A DNA stretch of 61,626 nucleotides from an uncultured Erysipelotrichaceae bacterium (GTDB lineage Bacteria > Bacillota_I > Bacilli_A > Erysipelotrichales > Erysipelotrichaceae), in the NCBI GenBank assembly GCA_902775735.1, contig CACYNH010000011.1, positions 1 to 61,626 on the forward strand. The letters run 5' to 3'. Numbering within the stretch: the stretch's first letter is position 1; each line of letters opens with the position of its first letter. The position numbers and the translations under genes were made by a program. The notes beneath the pieces were generated by a model. That model was not told the origin of the DNA. It ran no database searches and saw only the letters and a program-made list of their open reading frames with translations. This document shows, piece after piece, positions 8,343 to 17,298 of the stretch.

Positions 8343-9887
8343 ATGGTTGATCTCGATTCTGATAATAAACTGGCAAATACAGACGGCATCCGGGTGATGC
8401 AGTTTTCCGGCACAAGCCGTGAAGATGAGGAACTGGCAAAAACAGTGAAGCGTGTGAAAAGAACAAGGATCGCTCTGGTGATCCTTTTGATCGCGGGTCT
8501 TCTTGCCGGCTGGATCATCGGCAGTTTCTTCCCGGCTCCCGGCACTGCTGCCATGCGCAGGGACATCCGCAACAGCCAGTCAATGAACGCTTCTGACAAA
8601 ATCAACGCGGCGTTTGACATCATGGAAAACGACTGGTTCTTCGGCTCTGAAATCGAGGATCTCGACACCAGACTGAGCGACCAGGCGCTGCGGGGCATCT
8701 TCGCCAATGAGGAAGATCCTCATTCCGAATACATGTCGGCGGAAGAGGTTCTCGATTTCCGTCAGAGCATTGACCGTGACTTCGTCGGCATCGGCGTCGA
8801 ATTCATCTCCAACAACGGCATCAACATTGTCACCAAAGTCTTCCGCGGGGCCCCGGCCGATCTTGCCGGCGTGCAGCCCGGCGACATTATTGCGGCAGTG
8901 GATGGCGAGGATACAGAAGGCATGAACTCCACCGATATCAAGGAACGCGTGCAGGGCGAAGAGGGGACCGACGTCACCATCAGCTTCATGCGCCAGGGCG
9001 AACCGGTTGAAATCACAATCACAAGAGCGGCGATCAGCGCCACCGCCTACGGCCGTATTCTCGATGAGAAAACAGGCTATCTGCAGCTGTATCAGTTCGG
9101 CACCGGCACCGCTGAGGAAATCGACAGGTACCTCGCGGAATTCAGGGCGGCGGACATCCATAAGCTGGTCATCGATCTGCGCGACAACGGCGGCGGCTAT
9201 CTTGACGCTCTTGCCCAGGTTGCCAGCAGATTCCTGGAAGGCGGCACTCTCTGCATGGTGCAGGAATACAGTGACGGAACCCAGGAGAACATTTACACCC
9301 AGAGCGGCTTCACCCAGGATTACAGCGGCATTGTGATTCTGATCAATGAAAATACCGCCAGCGCCTCCGAAGTCTTTACGCTGGCCATGAAGGAACAGCG
9401 CGATGACGTGACGGTCGTCGGCACAAAATCCTATGGCAAGGGAACTGTCCAGATCACAAGAATGTTCACCGACGGCTCCGCCATCAAGTACACCACTTCC
9501 AAGTGGCTCTCACCCGAAGGCGTCTGGGTCAACCGGGTTGGCATCGATCCTGATGAAGAAGTGCCGGTACCCGAAGCGGTCGCCCGTGTATATCTTGGCA
9601 TGGAGGAAGAAGAGGAGTATAAGGTGGATTCCGTTTCCCTGGCCAATGAGGATATTCAGGCAGCCCTTGGCTATCTTGGCTATGACTGCGGACGCACTGA
9701 CGGCTACTTCAATGAAGCCACTTCCCAGGCTCTTGCGAAGTTTGCGGCGGACAATGAGCTTTCATTTGACGGGACACTCACAAAAGATCTTTACGAAGCG
9801 GTTGTTTCAGCTCTGATTCTCGACTGGAACACAACCGATGTCCATGACACCCAGCTCCATAAAGCACAGGAGATTCTCAATGGCTGA
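8343..9887 (+). CDS. S41 family C-terminal processing peptidase with peptidoglycan-binding domain
   Basis: This 514-residue serine protease is of the CtpA/CtpB type. Residues about 40-62 form a membrane anchor, then come a PDZ domain (about 140-220) and the S41 catalytic core with the serine in NTASASE and the lysine in GTKSYGKGT. The last 60 to 70 residues form a PG_binding_1-like domain ([19 protein letters not shown]). The ATG at 8343 follows GAGGAGG; an in-frame TTG lies six bases earlier. It sits after the ftsEX-M23 operon and overlaps uvrB by eight bases. It may trim secreted wall proteins such as the neighbouring hydrolase. Confidence 0.9.
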   Translation: MVDLDSDNKLANTDGIRVMQFSGTSREDEELAKTVKRVKRTRIALVILLIAGLLAGWIIGSFFPAPGTAAMRRDIRNSQSMNASDKINAAFDIMENDWFFGSEIEDLDTRLSDQALRGIFANEEDPHSEYMSAEEVLDFRQSIDRDFVGIGVEFISNNGINIVTKVFRGAPADLAGVQPGDIIAAVDGEDTEGMNSTDIKERVQGEEGTDVTISFMRQGEPVEITITRAAISATAYGRILDEKTGYLQLYQFGTGTAEEIDRYLAEFRAADIHKLVIDLRDNGGGYLDALAQVASRFLEGGTLCMVQEYSDGTQENIYTQSGFTQDYSGIVILINENTASASEVFTLAMKEQRDDVTVVGTKSYGKGTVQITRMFTDGSAIKYTTSKWLSPEGVWVNRVGIDPDEEVPVPEAVARVYLGMEEEEEYKVDSVSLANEDIQAALGYLGYDCGRTDGYFNEATSQALAKFAADNELSFDGTLTKDLYEAVVSALILDWNTTDVHDTQLHKAQEILNG

Positions 9888-11856
9888 TCATTTTGAACTG
9901 GTATCTGATTTCAGACCGACCGGCGACCAGCCCCAGGCGATCGACGCCCTGGTGCAGGGACTGCTGGAAGGGAAACACGAACAGGTTCTTGAAGGCGCCA
10001 CCGGCACCGGCAAAACTTTCACGATGGCCAATGTGATCCAGCGCGTCAACCGGCCGACGCTGGTTTTCTCCCACAACAAAACACTGGCCGGCCAGCTGTA
10101 TTCAGAATTCAAGGAGCTCTTCCCGCATAACCGGGTGGAGTTCTTTGTCTCCAACTTCGACTACTACCAGCCGGAAGCCTACATGCCCAAAACGGACATG
10201 TATATTGAAAAAACAGCCGCGATCAATGAAGAGCTCGACATGTTCAGAGAGAGCACCCTCAACTCCCTTTCCGAAAGAAGGGACACGATTGTTGTCGCTT
10301 CCGTCGCCTGCATCTACGCCGCAAGTGATCCGGTCGAATACCGCAACATGTTCATGACCATCAGGGTCGGCGAATCTTATAAGAGAAATGATCTGCTCCG
10401 CAAATTTGTCGAGCTGCAGTATTCCCGCAATGACATGGACCAGACCAGAGGAACGATCCGGGTGCGCGGGGACGTCATTGACCTGACGCCTTCCTATACC
10501 GACAAGTTCAATATCCGCATCGAAATGTTCGGCGATGAGATCGACCGCATTTCCGAAGTGGATCCGGTCACCGGCCATACCATGAACGCCTATCAGTTCT
10601 ATAACATCTTCCCGGCTTCCGGCTACGCCAGATCTAAGTCGGCGATGATGCGCGCCTGCGATGACATTGAGGCGGAGCTGGAAGACAGACTGAAATACTT
10701 CAAGGACAACGGCAAGCTTCTTGAGGCGGAGCGCCTTGAGCAGAGATGCCGGTTTGATCTTGAGTCCCTGCGCGAAAACGGCTACTGCCCCGGCATCGAA
10801 AACTATTCCATGCACATCGACGGCAGAAAACCGGGTCAGAGACCGTGGAACCTGTTTGACTACTTCCCGGAAGATTTCCTGCTGATCGTTGATGAGTCGC
10901 ACGTCTCTCTTCCCCAGGTCAGGGGTATGTACAACGGCGACAGACAGCGCAAGGAGATTCTGGTTGAATACGGCTTCCGTCTGCCTTCAGCGCTGGATAA
11001 CCGGCCGATGAAATTCGACGAGTTCGAGTCGATGGTCAATCAGGTCATCTACTGCTCCGCGACGCCGGGCGATTATGAACTGGAGAAGACAAACCATCAG
11101 GTCGTTGAACAGGTCATCCGTCCGACCGGCCTGCTCGATCCCAAAATCACCGTCAAGCCGACAAGAGGGCAGGTGGACGATATCTGCGAGGCGCTGGACA
11201 AACGGATTGAGCGCAATGAGCGTGTCCTGATCACAACCCTCACCGTCCGCATGGCCGAAGACTTAACGGAATACCTCAAGGACAGAGGCTACAAAATCGC
11301 CTATCTGCACCATGAGACCAAAACGCTGGAAAGAACCGAAGTCATCCGTGACCTGCGTCTTGGCAAGGTCGACGCCATCGTCGGCATCAACCTGTTAAGA
11401 GAAGGTCTCGATATCCCCGAAGTATCCCTTGTCTGCATCCTTGACGCCGACAAGGAAGGCTTCCTTCGCTCGCAGCGCTCCCTGATCCAGACAATCGGCC
11501 GTGCCGCCAGAAACGCCAACGGCGAAGTCTACATGTACGGCGACGTCATGACTGATTCCATGAAGTTCGCGATTGAGGAAACCAACCGCAGACGTTCGAT
11601 TCAGGAGGCCTACAACAAAGAGCACGGCATTATCCCGAAAACCATTGTCAAGAATGTCGAGGAAGCGATCCGCGGCAAAGAGACAAAGGAAATGGCTGCG
11701 AAGTATATGAGCCGCAAAAAGAAAATGTCGGCCAAAGATCATGCCAAACTGGTTGAGGATCTTGAAAAGGAAATGCGCGAGGCGGCGGCAGCTCTCGATT
11801 TCGAAAGGGCGGCGGAACTGCGCGACATGATCTTCGAACTCAAATCAGAAGACTAA
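9880..11856 (+). CDS. uvrB: Excinuclease ABC subunit B
   Basis: UvrB (658 residues) is the damage-verifying helicase-like core of nucleotide excision repair. Walker A (GATGTGKT) is at residues 39-46, the beta-hairpin region ([12 protein letters not shown]) at about 93-104, the DESH box and motif VI (QTIGRAARN) follow, and a UVR domain for UvrC contact lies at the C-terminus. The start overlaps the protease gene and is preceded by AGGAG. The usual companion uvrA does not follow; a bidirectional terminator closes the gene. Confidence 0.97.
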   Translation: MADHFELVSDFRPTGDQPQAIDALVQGLLEGKHEQVLEGATGTGKTFTMANVIQRVNRPTLVFSHNKTLAGQLYSEFKELFPHNRVEFFVSNFDYYQPEAYMPKTDMYIEKTAAINEELDMFRESTLNSLSERRDTIVVASVACIYAASDPVEYRNMFMTIRVGESYKRNDLLRKFVELQYSRNDMDQTRGTIRVRGDVIDLTPSYTDKFNIRIEMFGDEIDRISEVDPVTGHTMNAYQFYNIFPASGYARSKSAMMRACDDIEAELEDRLKYFKDNGKLLEAERLEQRCRFDLESLRENGYCPGIENYSMHIDGRKPGQRPWNLFDYFPEDFLLIVDESHVSLPQVRGMYNGDRQRKEILVEYGFRLPSALDNRPMKFDEFESMVNQVIYCSATPGDYELEKTNHQVVEQVIRPTGLLDPKITVKPTRGQVDDICEALDKRIERNERVLITTLTVRMAEDLTEYLKDRGYKIAYLHHETKTLERTEVIRDLRLGKVDAIVGINLLREGLDIPEVSLVCILDADKEGFLRSQRSLIQTIGRAARNANGEVYMYGDVMTDSMKFAIEETNRRRSIQEAYNKEHGIIPKTIVKNVEEAIRGKETKEMAAKYMSRKKKMSAKDHAKLVEDLEKEMREAAAALDFERAAELRDMIFELKSED

Positions 11857-11858
11857 AC

Positions 11859-11902
11859 AAAAAGGCTGAATCCTGTATGCAAAATCAGGAAACAGCCTTT
11901 TT
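11859..11902. terminator. Bidirectional terminator between uvrB and the TetR gene
   Basis: AAAAAGGCTG and CAGCCTTTTT pair around a 24-base loop that can itself pair partly. It gives a T-run on both strands and serves the two convergent genes. Confidence 0.85.
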
Positions 11903-12422
11903 AAAACTGGCTGACCAGTGTCATGAGATATGTGATGATCTCCTGCCGGCTTTCCTTTCTGCCGAGCTGCGACCATGTGTCGATGACGCCGTTGATCATG
12001 GAAATCAGCGCTGATGTGCGGTATCTGTCGCCGGAAGATCCGGCAGTCTCACGCCGCAGGTCCTGGGCCGGAATCATCAGTTTCTGCAGAATCAAGGAGA
12101 GATTGTCGCTGCGGATTCCGAGTACGGTATCCTCGACCTGAACCCGGAAAGAAATATACTCATCCAGAAATCCCTGCCAGCTGCTGTCGGCAGGATTCTC
12201 CGGAAGAGATGATATGATCTCCCTGAGCCGGCCGGTGAAATCCGAAAGGATTGACTCGAGCACATCCGAAACCGAATGGAAATTCCGGTAGAAGGAGGCT
12301 CTGGCCACTTCCGCTTTGCGGGCGATGTCGCTGACCGTGATATCGATATAAGGCTTTTCCGCCAGCAGAGAGAAAAACGCGTTTCTGATCAGCTGGGCGG
12401 CACTGATTTTTCTGTCTGTCAT
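11901..12422 (-). CDS. TetR/AcrR family transcriptional regulator
   Basis: This 173-residue protein has an N-terminal TetR helix-turn-helix (about residues 8-55; ITVSDIARKAEVARASFYRNF, with the typical FYRNF end) and an all-helical C-terminal ligand or dimer domain. The start at 12422 (MTDRKISA) is chosen since the DNA-binding domain begins there and AGGA lies upstream; a longer frame opens further up but adds non-family residues. It has its own promoter (12487-12515). No divergent target gene is present, so its regulon is unknown. The two MATE exporters are 40 kb away. Confidence 0.85.
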   Translation of the reverse strand: MTDRKISAAQLIRNAFFSLLAEKPYIDITVSDIARKAEVARASFYRNFHSVSDVLESILSDFTGRLREIISSLPENPADSSWQGFLDEYISFRVQVEDTVLGIRSDNLSLILQKLMIPAQDLRRETAGSSGDRYRTSALISMINGVIDTWSQLGRKESRQEIITYLMTLVSQF

Positions 12423-12486
12423 AAATCCTGTGCTTCCGTTTTCTGTTTCTTCCGATCCCTGCACTCCGCATGCAGGTTCACGGTGA

Positions 12487-12515
12487 ATTCTAATATAAAT
12501 GATGATCTGTGTCAT
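12487..12515 (-). promoter_or_regulatory. Promoter of the TetR gene
   Basis: On the minus strand ATGACA (12510-12515) and TAGAAT (12487-12492) are 17 bases apart, giving a leader of about 55 bases before the start at 12422. Confidence 0.6.
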
Positions 12516-12561
12516 TCACCGATGCAGGAATTTTATCCTGTTTCGACGCAATAAGGAAAGC

Positions 12562-12581
12562 GACAAAGTCAGCGCTTTGTC
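12562..12581. repeat. Inverted repeat, possible operator or hairpin
   Basis: GACAAAG (12562-12568) and CTTTGTC (12575-12581) are perfect inverted arms around six bases, about 45 bases upstream of the TetR promoter. It could be an autoregulatory operator; no T-run follows on either strand, so it is not a terminator. Confidence 0.45.
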
Positions 12582-12603
12582 AATGAACAGGACACGGAAC
12601 CGG

Positions 12604-12627
12604 GAAAAGAAAAGGGCAGATTGCCCT
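12604..12627 (-). terminator. Terminator of the small membrane protein gene
   Basis: On the minus strand AGGGCA and TGCCCT pair around ATC and are followed by TTTCTTTT. It overlaps the region just past the stop at 12632. Confidence 0.7.
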
Positions 12628-12631
12628 GAGT

Positions 12632-12856
12632 TCAGTTTCCGGAATGAACCGGTTCTGATTTCTTCTTTGCCGGCTTTTTCATTGTGTCAGTGAACAGCAC
12701 AAGCACCCACGCGATGGCAAGCAGGATGAAAATCAGATGCAGAAGCCAGCGCAGCGGCTGCAGGAATGATGTGATGAACATGGTCAGAATCTTGAGTCCG
12801 AGCCATGCGCACAGCAGGATGAAGGCAATCTTTTCAACCGGTAGTTTCGTTCTCAT
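12632..12856 (-). CDS. Small two-helix membrane protein of unknown function
   Basis: I do not recognise this 74-residue protein. Residues about 7-27 and 32-55 are strongly hydrophobic and the end is lysine-rich (KKPAKKKSE), so it should span the membrane twice with a basic cytoplasmic tail. The start at 12856 is supported by AAAGGAAC ten bases upstream; the frame is open a further 15 codons without a better site. It is divergent from the aminotransferase gene, whose -35 box begins nine bases beyond this start codon. Confidence 0.65.
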   Translation of the reverse strand: MRTKLPVEKIAFILLCAWLGLKILTMFITSFLQPLRWLLHLIFILLAIAWVLVLFTDTMKKPAKKKSEPVHSGN

Positions 12857-12864
12857 TTCTCTGT

Positions 12865-12893
12865 TTGTTCCTTTCACTCTACGTGAGTATAAT
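12865..12893 (+). promoter_or_regulatory. Promoter of the aminotransferase/Lrp operon
   Basis: TTGTTC (12865-12870) and TATAAT (12888-12893) are 17 bases apart, with the aminotransferase start at 12917. Confidence 0.7.
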
Positions 12894-12916
12894 AATACCA
12901 TGTGAAAGGAAAAGAT

Positions 12917-14089
12917 ATGCTGGATTACGATAAACTGATCAGTGACAGAGCGGCACGCATGCGTCCTTCGGGAATCCGCAGATTCTTCGACCTGGTGGCG
13001 GAAATGCCGGAGTGTATTTCACTGGGTGTCGGCGAACCTGACTTCCAGACACCGTGGGACATCCGCGACGCCGCAATCAACTCGCTTGAAACAGGCAGAA
13101 CCAAATACACAGCCAACGCCGGCCTCAAAGAGCTTCGCACAGAAATCTGTGCCTGGCTGAAACGTAAGTACGGCATCGAATATACCGAAAATGAAACGCT
13201 CGTGACAGTGGGCGGCAGCGAGGCAATTGACCTGGCGATCCGCGCCCTTGTGGGACCGGGTGACGAAGTGATCATCCCGGAACCGTGCTTTGTCTGCTAT
13301 GACCCGATCACGACCCTGACCGGCGGCGTTCCGGTGCCGGTGGCGACGAATGAGGAAAATGAATTCCGGGTAACCGCTGAGCAGATCAAAGCTGCGATCA
13401 CGCCGAAGACAAAAGTTCTTGTGCTCGGCTATCCCAACAATCCGACCGGCGCCGTGCTGCGCCATGAGGATCTCGAGGCGATCGCGGAAGTGCTCAGGGG
13501 AACGGATATCATCGTTCTTTCCGATGAGATCTATTCCGAGCTCAGATACGGGGAGACCCATGAGTCCATCGCTTCTTTTGAAGGAATGAAGGAGAGAACC
13601 ATTGTCGTCAACGGCTTCTCCAAAACCTTCTCCATGACCGGCTGGCGTCTTGGCTACGCCGTCGGCCCCCGTCCGATCATTGCGGCGATGACCAAGATTC
13701 ATCAGTCCTGCATCATGTCGGCGCCGACCACCAGCCAGTACGCGGCGATCAGTGCCCTGAAGGACTGCGAGGATGATGTGGAATACATGCGCAAGCAGTA
13801 TGATCTGAGAAGGCAGTACTGCGTGAGGAAACTCAATGAGATGGGGTTGCACACATTTGAGCCCAAAGGAGCTTTCTACGTCTTCCCCAACATCACTTCC
13901 AGCGGCATGACTTCCGATGAGTTCTGCGAAGCCCTGCTGCAGAAAAAACATGTGGCGATCATTCCTGGAAACGCCTTCGGTGCCTGCGGGGAAGGGTATG
14001 CCAGAATTAGCTATGCCTACAGTATTGACCACCTGCGTGAAGCAATGAAGAGAATCCGGGAATTCCTGGAAGAAATCAGAGGAGAATGA
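12917..14089 (+). CDS. PLP-dependent class I/II aminotransferase (PatA-like)
   Basis: This 390-residue fold-type I enzyme moves amino groups between an amino acid and a 2-oxo acid. The Schiff-base lysine is Lys236 in SKTFSMTGWR; the NPTG box (about 174-178) and the C-terminal arginine in YARISYA are also present. I choose ATG 12917 (MLDYDKL) because AAAGG lies upstream; a GTG at 12902 is in frame. It overlaps the Lrp-type regulator by context (stop 14089, next start 14092). Aspartate, N-acetyl-diaminopimelate or aromatic substrates are all possible. Confidence 0.88.
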   Translation: MLDYDKLISDRAARMRPSGIRRFFDLVAEMPECISLGVGEPDFQTPWDIRDAAINSLETGRTKYTANAGLKELRTEICAWLKRKYGIEYTENETLVTVGGSEAIDLAIRALVGPGDEVIIPEPCFVCYDPITTLTGGVPVPVATNEENEFRVTAEQIKAAITPKTKVLVLGYPNNPTGAVLRHEDLEAIAEVLRGTDIIVLSDEIYSELRYGETHESIASFEGMKERTIVVNGFSKTFSMTGWRLGYAVGPRPIIAAMTKIHQSCIMSAPTTSQYAAISALKDCEDDVEYMRKQYDLRRQYCVRKLNEMGLHTFEPKGAFYVFPNITSSGMTSDEFCEALLQKKHVAIIPGNAFGACGEGYARISYAYSIDHLREAMKRIREFLEEIRGE

Positions 14090-14091
14090 TT

Positions 14092-14583
14092 ATGGATAAA
14101 ATGAAACTGCTTGACCTGCTTTCAGAAATGCCCCGGGCGACCGTCAGCGACCTGGCGGATATCCTCGGCGAAGAGGAAGCGGACGTTGAAGCTGCCAAAA
14201 ACAGCCTTGAGGAAAGAAAGATCATCTGCGGCTACCATACCGTCATCAACTGGGACAAAACCAATGTCGACCATGTCGACGCCTTCATCGGCGTTTCCGC
14301 CAAGCCCGAGCGCGACCGCGGCTACGACAAGATTGCCGAAAGAATCGCCCGCTTCCCGGAAGTATCTTCCCTTTATCTGACCAGCGGAACCTCGGAGTTC
14401 CTGCTCAGCATCAACGCGAAAACAATGCGTGAAGTTGCCGACTTTGTCGGTGAAAAGCTGGCGCCGCTGGAAGGCGTCGCGTCAACTGTCACCATGTTTG
14501 TGCTCAAGAAGTACAAGGTCAATGGCGTGACGATGGAAATCAAGGCTGAGGTTGAGGACGACCGCCTGCCGGTATCAGCTTAA
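14092..14583 (+). CDS. Lrp/AsnC family regulator
   Basis: This 163-residue protein has an N-terminal winged helix (about residues 1-55) and a C-terminal RAM/AsnC effector domain (about 65-145, with VDAFIGVSAKPE and a later SGTSEFLLSI strand). Such proteins form octamers that sense amino acids. AGGAG is seven bases before ATG 14092; the ATG at 14086 is too close to that site. Co-transcription with the aminotransferase suggests it senses that enzyme's substrate or product. A terminator closes the operon. Confidence 0.85.
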   Translation: MDKMKLLDLLSEMPRATVSDLADILGEEEADVEAAKNSLEERKIICGYHTVINWDKTNVDHVDAFIGVSAKPERDRGYDKIAERIARFPEVSSLYLTSGTSEFLLSINAKTMREVADFVGEKLAPLEGVASTVTMFVLKKYKVNGVTMEIKAEVEDDRLPVSA

Positions 14584-14600
14584 AAAACATCAGAATTCAC

Positions 14601-14626
14601 GTGCCCGTCAGGGCACTTTTCTGTTT
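14601..14626 (+). terminator. Terminator after the Lrp gene
   Basis: GTGCCC and GGGCAC pair around GTCA and are followed by TTTTCTGTTT, which overlaps the -35 of the rpsF promoter. Confidence 0.85.
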
Positions 14627-14652
14627 ACAACAGAATCCTGAATTGTTATAAT
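14624..14652 (+). promoter_or_regulatory. Promoter of rpsF-ssb-rpsR
   Basis: TTTACA (14624-14629), a 17-base spacer and TATAAT (14647-14652), also preceded by TGT as an extended -10. Confidence 0.85.
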
Positions 14653-14664
14653 CATACGGCGAGT

Positions 14665-14703
14665 GGTTAAAACCGCTCCTTGCCAGAAATGGCCGTTTAG
14701 ACC
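14665..14703 (+). promoter_or_regulatory. Candidate S6:S18 ribosomal protein leader
   Basis: The short leader of rpsF folds as an outer stem (14665-14673 with 14695-14703, one A-A mismatch), a bulge containing CCG, and an inner GCCA-GAAA-TGGC hairpin. S6:S18 leaders feed back on rpsF/rpsR through a CCG-bearing bulge. Position and the CCG elements support this; exact fit to the family model is not tested. Confidence 0.6.
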
Positions 14704-14719
14704 AGAAGGAGGTGTACGA

Positions 14720-15028
14720 ATGAAAAAGTATGAAGTCATGTACATCATCAATGAGTCTGTCGACGCTGAAAAGAGAGCAGAACTGATTGAAGGTCTCGCC
14801 AAGATCATCACAGACAACGGCGGAACAATCAACAAGACAGACGAATGGGGAATGCGCGAGTTCGCTTACCCGATTGATTACATGAAGAAGGGCTACTATG
14901 TAGTGGTTTCCTTCGAAGCAGACAACGAGTGCGTTAAGGAATTTGACCGTCTGATGCGCATCAACTCAAGCGTAGTCCGTTTCCTGATTACCCGGGACGA
15001 AGCTCCGGTTCGGGAGGCAAAGAAATGA
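14720..15028 (+). CDS. rpsF: 30S ribosomal protein S6
   Basis: S6 (102 residues) binds 16S rRNA with S18 in the platform of the small subunit. It starts MKKYEVMYII, carries the typical NGGTINKTDEWGMREFAYPI segment and ends with the short basic tail REAKK. A strong AAGGAGG precedes the ATG at 14720. The start and stop overlap with ssb (four bases) and the order rpsF-ssb-rpsR is the classical bacterial arrangement. Expression is likely controlled by the leader at 14665-14703. Confidence 0.97.
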   Translation: MKKYEVMYIINESVDAEKRAELIEGLAKIITDNGGTINKTDEWGMREFAYPIDYMKKGYYVVVSFEADNECVKEFDRLMRINSSVVRFLITRDEAPVREAKK

Positions 15029-15519
15029 TCAACCGCGTTGTGCTGGTTGGAAGACTGACTAGAGATGTGGAAGTCCGCAAGACACAGAGCGGTCTGTCGG
15101 TAGCGTCCTTTACGGTCGCGGTTGACAACCGCAGAAGAGGACAGGACGGAACAACCCAGAACACAGCTGATTTCATCAACTGTGTCGCCTGGAGACAGTC
15201 CGCAGATTTCCTCGGACAGTACGCCAGAAAAGGCGCGATGATCGGTGTCGACGGAAGAATCCAGACCAGAAACTACGACCGTGACGGCCAGAAGGTCTAT
15301 GTGACTGAAGTGGTCGCCGATACAGTCCAGCTTCTCGAGTCAAGAGCACAGTCCGAAGCCAGAGCGCAGCAGAGCGGAGGTTATCAGGACAATTATGGCT
15401 ACCAGACGCAGCCTGCTTACCAGCAGCCGTCCTATTCCCAGCCTGCGCAGCCGCAGCCTTCTTATGATGACTTCGGTCCGGCAGGACTGGATATATCCAG
15501 TGATGACCTTCCCTTTTAA
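15025..15519 (+). CDS. ssb: Single-stranded DNA-binding protein
   Basis: SSB (164 residues) coats single-stranded DNA in replication and repair. The OB fold covers about residues 1-105 (MINRVVLVGRLTRD at the start, FINCVAWRQ in the core). A Gln/Tyr/Pro-rich flexible linker follows (about 110-150), and the acidic tip DDLPF, which docks partner proteins, is intact at the end. It overlaps rpsF by four bases and precedes rpsR by 16 bases, forming a tightly coupled operon. Confidence 0.97.
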   Translation: MINRVVLVGRLTRDVEVRKTQSGLSVASFTVAVDNRRRGQDGTTQNTADFINCVAWRQSADFLGQYARKGAMIGVDGRIQTRNYDRDGQKVYVTEVVADTVQLLESRAQSEARAQQSGGYQDNYGYQTQPAYQQPSYSQPAQPQPSYDDFGPAGLDISSDDLPF

Positions 15520-15535
15520 GTAAAGGAGAAAAGAA

Positions 15536-15766
15536 ATGGCATTCAGAAAACAGAGAACAGGCCGCAGAAAGGTCTGCTACTTCACAAAGAACAACATCGA
15601 ATATATCGATTATAAGGATGTTGAGCTTCTGAAGAAGTTTATCAGTGCAAACGGAAAGATTACTCCGCGCCGTGTCACAGGCACACGTGCGAAGTATCAG
15701 CGTCAGCTGGCTGTCGCGATCAAGCGCGCCCGTCAGATGGCTCTGCTTCCTTACGTAGAGGACTGA
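15536..15766 (+). CDS. rpsR: 30S ribosomal protein S18
   Basis: S18 (76 residues) pairs with S6 on 16S rRNA and, as the S6:S18 complex, may repress this operon. The hallmark run [14 protein letters not shown] and the basic [10 protein letters not shown] segment are present. The N-terminus is [13 protein letters not shown], with a single cysteine. AAAGGAG precedes the start at 15536, and a strong terminator follows 11 bases after the stop. Confidence 0.97.
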   Translation: MAFRKQRTGRRKVCYFTKNNIEYIDYKDVELLKKFISANGKITPRRVTGTRAKYQRQLAVAIKRARQMALLPYVED

Positions 15767-15776
15767 GTACACAGAG

Positions 15777-15804
15777 AACTGCCCCGGAACAGGGCAGTTT
15801 TTTT
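15777..15804 (+). terminator. Terminator of rpsF-ssb-rpsR
   Basis: AACTGCCC and GGGCAGTT pair around a seven-base loop, followed by a T-run. Confidence 0.92.
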
Positions 15805-15889
15805 GATAAGCTGAACTATAACGCGGTTTTTTTGATAGACTGTTAGAAGAGCAATTGCCGTTCTGCGGGCGGCACAGAGGAAGTTCGAG

Positions 15890-17293
15890 ATGGAAGACAC
15901 AAGAAAGAACGCTGCCGCGATGATTGATTGGATCAGACAGCAGCAGGATGACAGGTATACATTCAGCGAAACTGAAGGCGAAGCGATCCACAGCATTGTG
16001 CTCAAAACGGAGTACGCCCAGGCGGATATCAATATCTATTACCTGGACTTCACGATCATGGAATTCAGGGTCACCGACGCCGGCGGCGAAAGCGCGTTCT
16101 ATCTCCACTTCGAACTGACAGACACCGAAAGGGCGAAGGAACTGTTCGGCGAAATGAAGACATGCCTGCTGAAGCAGAAGGCGGACAATGTTCTGCATGT
16201 GATGCTGTGCTGCACGGCGGGTCTGACCACATCCTACTTCACGATGAAGCTGAATGATTCCGCCAAAGCGATGGAGCTGAAGATGGACTTCGAGGCGGTT
16301 CCCTATGAGCGCCTGTATGAAAAGTGCACCGAAAAGGATGCCGTCCTGCTGGCGCCGCAGATTTCCTACCGTCTCAAAGAGGCTCAGAAAATCCTCACCG
16401 ACAAGACGGTCCTTGCGATTCCGGCGGCCCTGTTCGGCACATACGACACCCTTGGCGTCATCAACTTTGTCAGGGACAGCTTTGAAAAAGCGGAAGAGCA
16501 GAAACAGCAGCCCGACGGCGTGCAGACTCTCTCCGCGACAAACGGCTCGCTGCTGCTGGTGTCGGTCATCGACATGGAAGGCAGAACCCAGCTGGCCTAC
16601 AGAATCTACGATAACGGTGAAGTGACAGCCGAAAAGCAGATCGTCAAGGAAACCTACCGCACAGCCGACCTGCTTGACGTCATCGACTCCGTCGTCCATC
16701 TCAACAAAGAAATTGAAACCATCTGCCTGATCACTCCCGGCTCTGTCCATGAGGGCAGGCTGACCTATGAAAAGGCAAATATCATCGCACTGGATATCCG
16801 TTCCGATATCGAAGAGAAAACAGGGAAAAAGGCGGTTGTGCTCAACTCCGCTGACGCGATTGCCCTGGGCTACAGCGTCAAAGAGAAACTCGAGGGAGAA
16901 ACCGGCTTCTACTTCCTGCCGACAGGCGATATCTGCGGCAGTATCGGAATTGTCGAAGACGGAAATATCTTCGGCAACGCCGGCCATATGGGCGGTGAGC
17001 AGCTGATGGGCGTCACCGACCTGATGACATTCCCGAAAAACCCCTGGAGCCTGGCCCGCACGCCGGAAGGCAATGTGCAGCTGGCGGCCCGCTACCTCAC
17101 CAGCTTAATCGCCTACACCGGCTGCCGGCATATCGCCTTCTACGCCAAGATGATTCCCGACGCGCAGGAGCTCATCAGGGAGATCGGTGAGTTCATCAAG
17201 CCGGAATACATTCCCGAAATCGTTAAAGTGTCCAGCGTCAGGGATTACCTCTATGAAGGCGCCCTCTGCTATATGGAACACAGAAAGGACTGA
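15890..17293 (+). CDS. PTS EIIB-like / degenerate ROK-kinase fusion protein
   Basis: This 467-residue protein joins three parts. Residues 1-95 are an unassigned alpha/beta region. Residues about 100-200 look like a lactose/cellobiose-type PTS EIIB domain: CCTAGLTTS matches the phosphocysteine loop, with Cys108 in the active position. Residues about 215-467 resemble a ROK sugar-kinase fold (IALGYS, TGDICGSIGIV, GNAGHMGGE). The kinase looks dead: no DxGGT phosphate loop, and the catalytic Asp of the NDAN box is Ser320. This suggests a sugar or phosphorylation sensor rather than an enzyme. It heads a five-gene cassette with STAS, RsbW-type, HD and STAS-kinase proteins. The EIIB and ROK readings are by motif. 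Confidence 0.7.
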   Translation: MEDTRKNAAAMIDWIRQQQDDRYTFSETEGEAIHSIVLKTEYAQADINIYYLDFTIMEFRVTDAGGESAFYLHFELTDTERAKELFGEMKTCLLKQKADNVLHVMLCCTAGLTTSYFTMKLNDSAKAMELKMDFEAVPYERLYEKCTEKDAVLLAPQISYRLKEAQKILTDKTVLAIPAALFGTYDTLGVINFVRDSFEKAEEQKQQPDGVQTLSATNGSLLLVSVIDMEGRTQLAYRIYDNGEVTAEKQIVKETYRTADLLDVIDSVVHLNKEIETICLITPGSVHEGRLTYEKANIIALDIRSDIEEKTGKKAVVLNSADAIALGYSVKEKLEGETGFYFLPTGDICGSIGIVEDGNIFGNAGHMGGEQLMGVTDLMTFPKNPWSLARTPEGNVQLAARYLTSLIAYTGCRHIAFYAKMIPDAQELIREIGEFIKPEYIPEIVKVSSVRDYLYEGALCYMEHRKD

Positions 17294-17298
17294 GAGTT

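Noticed and set aside
13019..14032. A 337-residue minus-strand frame over the aminotransferase
   Set aside because: It is antisense to a clear PLP enzyme gene and encodes an Arg/His-rich product with no motif.
15176..16987. A 603-residue open frame on the minus strand
   Set aside because: It runs antisense to ssb, rpsR and the EIIB/ROK gene, has no ribosome binding site and no recognisable domain. Long antisense frames are common here because of GC-rich third positions.
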